Source: Allopusillimonas sp048270225 (lineage in GTDB: Bacteria; Pseudomonadota; Gammaproteobacteria; Burkholderiales; Burkholderiaceae_B). From it: a stretch of DNA of 64,000 bases. Where the stretch lies: assembly GCA_048270225.1 (NCBI GenBank), contig JBLWTG010000006.1, forward strand, positions 1 through 64,000. The letters are read 5' to 3'. The notes under the pieces are model-generated. The model worked only from the letters and a program-made list of their open reading frames with translations. It was not told where the DNA came from and ran no database searches. Position numbers and translations under genes: made by a program. Shown here piece after piece: positions 61,117-64,000 of this stretch (its first letter is position 1; every line of letters starts with the position of its first letter).

Positions 61117-62466
61117 TTACTGCGCGAAATACCAGGCGGCAGGCGCAAGCTCGCGCGGCACCAGGGTCGAAAGACTACCCAGGCGGGAGCGCAGCGATGT
61201 ACGCACGCCGCCGCCGCCAGCCGGTCCGCAGGTATAGAGCGCCGTGACTTCGCGCAGAATGCGCTCGGCAACCTCGCGATCCTGATGCGTGCCGGCCACG
61301 CGCAAGCGCACGTCCCGTGCCCGGCCAGGAGGGGTGTCCGCAAGCAGTCGGCCTGCATCATCTCCAAAAACACTGATCACCCCTATCAGGTCAAAGCGCA
61401 ATGCAAGCTGCGCGCCCAGACGCTTCTGTATGGTTTCGGCAGCCAGTCGGGCCCGCGCCTCGGCCTGCACGCCGGCGTAGGAAATCTCACCTTCACCCAG
61501 CCAGCCCCCGTGGTAACAAAGGTTTACCTTGAGTGAGTCCGGGCGCTGATGGCCCTGCACGCCTTCGACCCGCACGCGATGCTCGCCGATCTGACTTACC
61601 CGCGCCTGTCCCAGATCTGCCGTTACATCGGGCGTGAGATACGCGCAGGGATCATGTACCTCGTACAGCAGTTGCTCCTTGACCGTTCTGCTGTCGATCA
61701 GGCCACCGGTATCGTCCGCTTTGCCTATCGTAAAGTCGCCGCTTTCCTCGATATTGGCGATGGGAAAGCCCAGTGTATCCATGCCTGGCACGTCCTTGAG
61801 TCCGGGGACGGCGAAATAGCCGCCCGTGACCTGCGTGCCGCATTCCAGGATGTGCCCCGCCATGGTTGCACGTCCCAGCCGCTGCCAGTCATCCTCGCGC
61901 CAATTGAAGTGTGCCAGCGCGCATCCCAGTGTCAGGGAAGGGTCGGCAACCCGGCCGGCCACGACGATGTCTGCGCCGGCGCGCAGGGCCTGTCCTATCT
62001 CGCTGGCGCCCTGGTAGGCGTTGATGCTGACGATGTCCAGGCCGTCCAGTTGCGCGCCGAGCTGGCCGCGCAGAAAATCAAGCTGCTCGGGCTGGTCAAG
62101 CTGATCGCCTGTCAAGACGGCGATGCGCGGGGCAGGCACGCCAAGGTCTGCAGCCAGGGTCCGGATGCGCCGCGCGGCAGCAGGCGGATTGGCTGCGCCG
62201 AAATTGCTGACGATCTTGATGCCGTGTTGCAGACAGGGGCCGAGCGCGGGGCGCAACAGTTCATCGAGCAAGGGCTCATAGCCAAGCTCGGGGTTCTGAT
62301 TCTTGACCAGTTGCGAGAGCGCCAAGGTGCGTTCGGCCAGGGTTTCGAAAATGAGCGCATGGCCATTCTGGCGGATCAGCGTGTCCACCACGGGTGCGAC
62401 GCCGTCGGTCCGGTCGCCGGAAAATCCCGAAGCGCAGCCTATGGTGAGCGGTGTCGTGGTTTGCAT
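61117..62466 (-). CDS. AtuA/DUF1446 family protein (acyclic terpene utilisation N-terminal-like)
   Basis: This 449-residue protein has the DUF1446 pattern: IGCASGFSGDRTDGV at the start, KIVSNFGAANPPAAARRIRT, VVAGRVADPSLTLG and HILECGTQVTGGYF. In Pseudomonas, atuA belongs to the citronellol/geranyl-CoA catabolic operon; its exact reaction is unclear. The start at 62466 fits the family; the frame extends upstream through AT-rich sequence. It diverges from the LysR gene. No other atu genes (carboxylase, geranyl-CoA hydratase) are in the window, so terpene catabolism is not established. Confidence 0.85.
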   Translation of the reverse strand: MQTTTPLTIGCASGFSGDRTDGVAPVVDTLIRQNGHALIFETLAERTLALSQLVKNQNPELGYEPLLDELLRPALGPCLQHGIKIVSNFGAANPPAAARRIRTLAADLGVPAPRIAVLTGDQLDQPEQLDFLRGQLGAQLDGLDIVSINAYQGASEIGQALRAGADIVVAGRVADPSLTLGCALAHFNWREDDWQRLGRATMAGHILECGTQVTGGYFAVPGLKDVPGMDTLGFPIANIEESGDFTIGKADDTGGLIDSRTVKEQLLYEVHDPCAYLTPDVTADLGQARVSQIGEHRVRVEGVQGHQRPDSLKVNLCYHGGWLGEGEISYAGVQAEARARLAAETIQKRLGAQLALRFDLIGVISVFGDDAGRLLADTPPGRARDVRLRVAGTHQDREVAERILREVTALYTCGPAGGGGVRTSLRSRLGSLSTLVPRELAPAAWYFAQ

Positions 62467-62563
62467 GGGTCCTGTCCTTGCCTGTGCTGCCTTACCATTA
62501 CTATATGAATCGGCTATTGATAAGTAAAATAGAAAATACTGATTGATTGATAATGTATTTATT

Positions 62564-63460
62564 ATGAATATCACCTCCCGACAGCTGCGCGCGTTTGTTG
62601 CGCTCGCCGAAGAGCATCATTTCACGCGTGCAGCGGCACGTTGCCATCAGACACAGCCGGCCTTCAGTGCGCTCATCAAATCGCTCGAGGAAGGCCTGGG
62701 CGCCCGCCTGTTCGAGCGCAGCACACGCAAGGTCGAGCTCACGGCTGAAGGCCGTCTGCTCAGTATGTCTGCGTCCAGATTGCTCAGGGACATGGATGCG
62801 GTGGTACAGGATGTGCGCGATCACGTCGCTGTGCGCAAAGGCAGGGTATCTGTCGCGGCATTGCCCTCGCTGGCTGCGGGCTGGCTGCCTGAGCTCTATG
62901 CCCGTTTTCATGCGCAGCATCCGGCCGTGGAGCTGGCGCTGCACGATGCCTTGCTGGAGCCCTGTCTGGCCTTGGTGCGCAGCGGCGCCGTCGATATTGC
63001 GGTGGCGGCCCAGGGAATAGACATGAGCGGCCTGGAGGTCACGCCGCTATGCGCCGACGCCTTCAGTCTGGTATGCCGCGACGACCATCCGCTAGCCTGC
63101 AAGCGCGCCGTGCGCCTGCGAGAACTCGACGGGTGCGCCATGATTCAACTGGGCAAAGACAGCAGTGTCAGGCAAAGCCTGATCCGCAATAGTGCGTTTC
63201 GCCAATTGGGCAGTTTTCTGGAGGTCGATCATCTGGCCACCGTAACCGGGCTGGTGGCCGCCGGCCTGGGCGTCAGCCTTGTGCCCGCCATGACGCTTTT
63301 CCAGTTCCAGCATCCGCGCCTGCGCGTGGTACCGCTGGTTCCGCAGGATGTGGTCAAGCGTTCGCTCTATCTGATCCGCCGCAGCGATCGGGCGCTCTCA
63401 AGCGCCGCCCATGCCTTTTATGAACTGTTGCTGAGCGAGCGGGCCGCCCTGGACGAGTAA
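62564..63460 (+). CDS. LysR family transcriptional regulator
   Basis: This 298-residue LysR-type regulator has the N-terminal winged HTH (about 1-60; SRQLRAFVALAEEHHFTRAA) and a periplasmic-binding-like effector domain. It diverges across 97 bp of AT-rich DNA from the AtuA-like genes and is their probable regulator. No good ribosome site precedes the ATG at 62564; a TTG at 62543 is possible. Confidence 0.92.
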   Translation: MNITSRQLRAFVALAEEHHFTRAAARCHQTQPAFSALIKSLEEGLGARLFERSTRKVELTAEGRLLSMSASRLLRDMDAVVQDVRDHVAVRKGRVSVAALPSLAAGWLPELYARFHAQHPAVELALHDALLEPCLALVRSGAVDIAVAAQGIDMSGLEVTPLCADAFSLVCRDDHPLACKRAVRLRELDGCAMIQLGKDSSVRQSLIRNSAFRQLGSFLEVDHLATVTGLVAAGLGVSLVPAMTLFQFQHPRLRVVPLVPQDVVKRSLYLIRRSDRALSSAAHAFYELLLSERAALDE

Positions 63461-63544
63461 GCCCGCAGTCTGCTGCACGCTTCACGGTCCCGGGGCGACA
63501 TCGTCCCGGTCGTACAATGTTGAATTCCAAAACCGGACCACGCC

Positions 63545-64000
63545 ATGTCTTCCCGGGCTCCCGCGCCAAAGTATCGCACCGACCTGTACGTCCTGAAGTC
63601 CCTCCTGCCTTATATCTGGCAGTTCAAGTATCGCGTGATTGCAGCGCTTGTCTGTCTGGTGGCGGCCAAGGTCGCCAATGTCGTGCTGCCCCTGTTCCTG
63701 AAGGATATCGTTGATCGCCTCAGCGTGCCCGCCACGCTGCTGGCATTGCCGGTGGCGGCCCTGTTGGGCTACGGTTTTGCGCGCCTGGCGACCAGCGTGT
63801 TCGGGGAGTTGCGCGATGCCTTGTTTGCGCGCGTCACGCAGGGCTCGATCCGCCGCATTGCCACGCGTCTGTTCAGCCATTTGTTCGCGATGTCTCTGCG
63901 TTTTCACATGCAGCGCCAGACGGGCGGGCTGAGCCGCGACATTGAGCGCGGCACCAAAGGGATAGGCTTTTTGTTGAACTTCACTGTATTCAACATCCTG
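63545..64000 (+). CDS. ABC exporter, Atm1/heavy-metal type (5' part; runs off the window)
   Basis: The frame is open from the ATG at 63545 to the window edge (152 codons). It encodes a soluble N-terminus, two membrane helices (about 30-75) and the start of a type 1 exporter domain. The segment GSIRRIATRLFSHLFAMSLR and the following HMQRQTGGLSRDIERGTKGI is typical of the Atm1/ABCB7 half-transporters that export glutathione- or iron-sulfur-linked compounds. The ATPase domain lies outside the window. Confidence 0.85.
   Translation, partial: MSSRAPAPKYRTDLYVLKSLLPYIWQFKYRVIAALVCLVAAKVANVVLPLFLKDIVDRLSVPATLLALPVAALLGYGFARLATSVFGELRDALFARVTQGSIRRIATRLFSHLFAMSLRFHMQRQTGGLSRDIERGTKGIGFLLNFTVFNIL

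Noticed and set aside
1..64000. CRISPR arrays, insertion sequences, prophage genes or rRNA
   Set aside because: I found no spaced direct repeats, transposase, integrase or phage-like frames, and no rRNA; the window looks like ordinary chromosomal DNA throughout.

Overview
The window is a dense, roughly 60% GC chromosomal segment from a beta-proteobacterium. It is most likely order Burkholderiales, family Alcaligenaceae (Bordetella/Achromobacter relatives). The evidence is the leuCDB-asd-fimV-truA-trpF order, the gshB / EIIA-Man / HPr / EI run, the MerR-like gene after ihfA, three Bug/TctC binding proteins, and codon usage; I do not call a genus. I see no phage, insertion sequence, CRISPR array or rRNA. 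There is one tRNA gene (Val, GAC).

Layout. 1-4.9 kb: a degradative HMG-CoA reductase gene with a Liv-type binding protein behind it, divergent from a GAF/PucR-type regulator. 4.8-6.9 kb: the glutathione-dependent formaldehyde detoxification pair frmA-fghA. 7.1-14 kb: housekeeping genes (dusA, CBS protein, yihY, DUF2069, selO, aroC, M48 lipoprotein). 14-26.4 kb: an IclR regulator divergent from a co-directional catabolic cluster holding a TctCBA transporter, an Ldh2-type dehydrogenase, an SDR, a TRAP transporter, an IlvD/Edd sugar-acid dehydratase and an FAD-linked 2-hydroxyacid dehydrogenase. 26.7-36.7 kb: leuCDB, asd, fimV, truA, an orphan TRAP permease pair and trpF. 36.8-39.8 kb: tRNA-Val, then thrS-infC. 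39.9-45.1 kb: gshB, an incomplete PTS (EIIA, HPr, EI) and glnK-amtB. 45.6-51.4 kb: a small lipoprotein, ubiK, comM and a second tctCBA. 51.4-56.7 kb: rpmI-rplT-pheST-ihfA-merR. 56.7-64 kb: a DUF455 protein, an ECF sigma/anti-sigma pair, a third TctC protein with a split AtuA-like gene pair and a LysR regulator, and the start of an ABC exporter that runs off the window.

The most interesting signal is upstream of thrS. A 20-codon (or 13-codon) leader frame packed with Thr codons (37124-37186) is followed by mutually exclusive RNA pairings and an intrinsic terminator (37238-37267), 11 bp before the thrS start. The spacing fits classical ribosome-mediated attenuation, here apparently applied to threonyl-tRNA synthetase and, by co-transcription, to IF3. 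The thrS-infC unit is separated from rpmI-rplT-pheST-ihfA, normally its direct continuation, by 11.9 kb of unrelated genes. The downstream half has its own strong promoter and a structured leader of about 200 nt.

Other regulatory signals read directly from sequence are a near-consensus sigma-54 promoter for glnK-amtB, an AUC start codon for infC, a strong sigma-70 promoter for tRNA-Val, several intrinsic terminators, and strong intercistronic hairpins next to transporter binding-protein genes.
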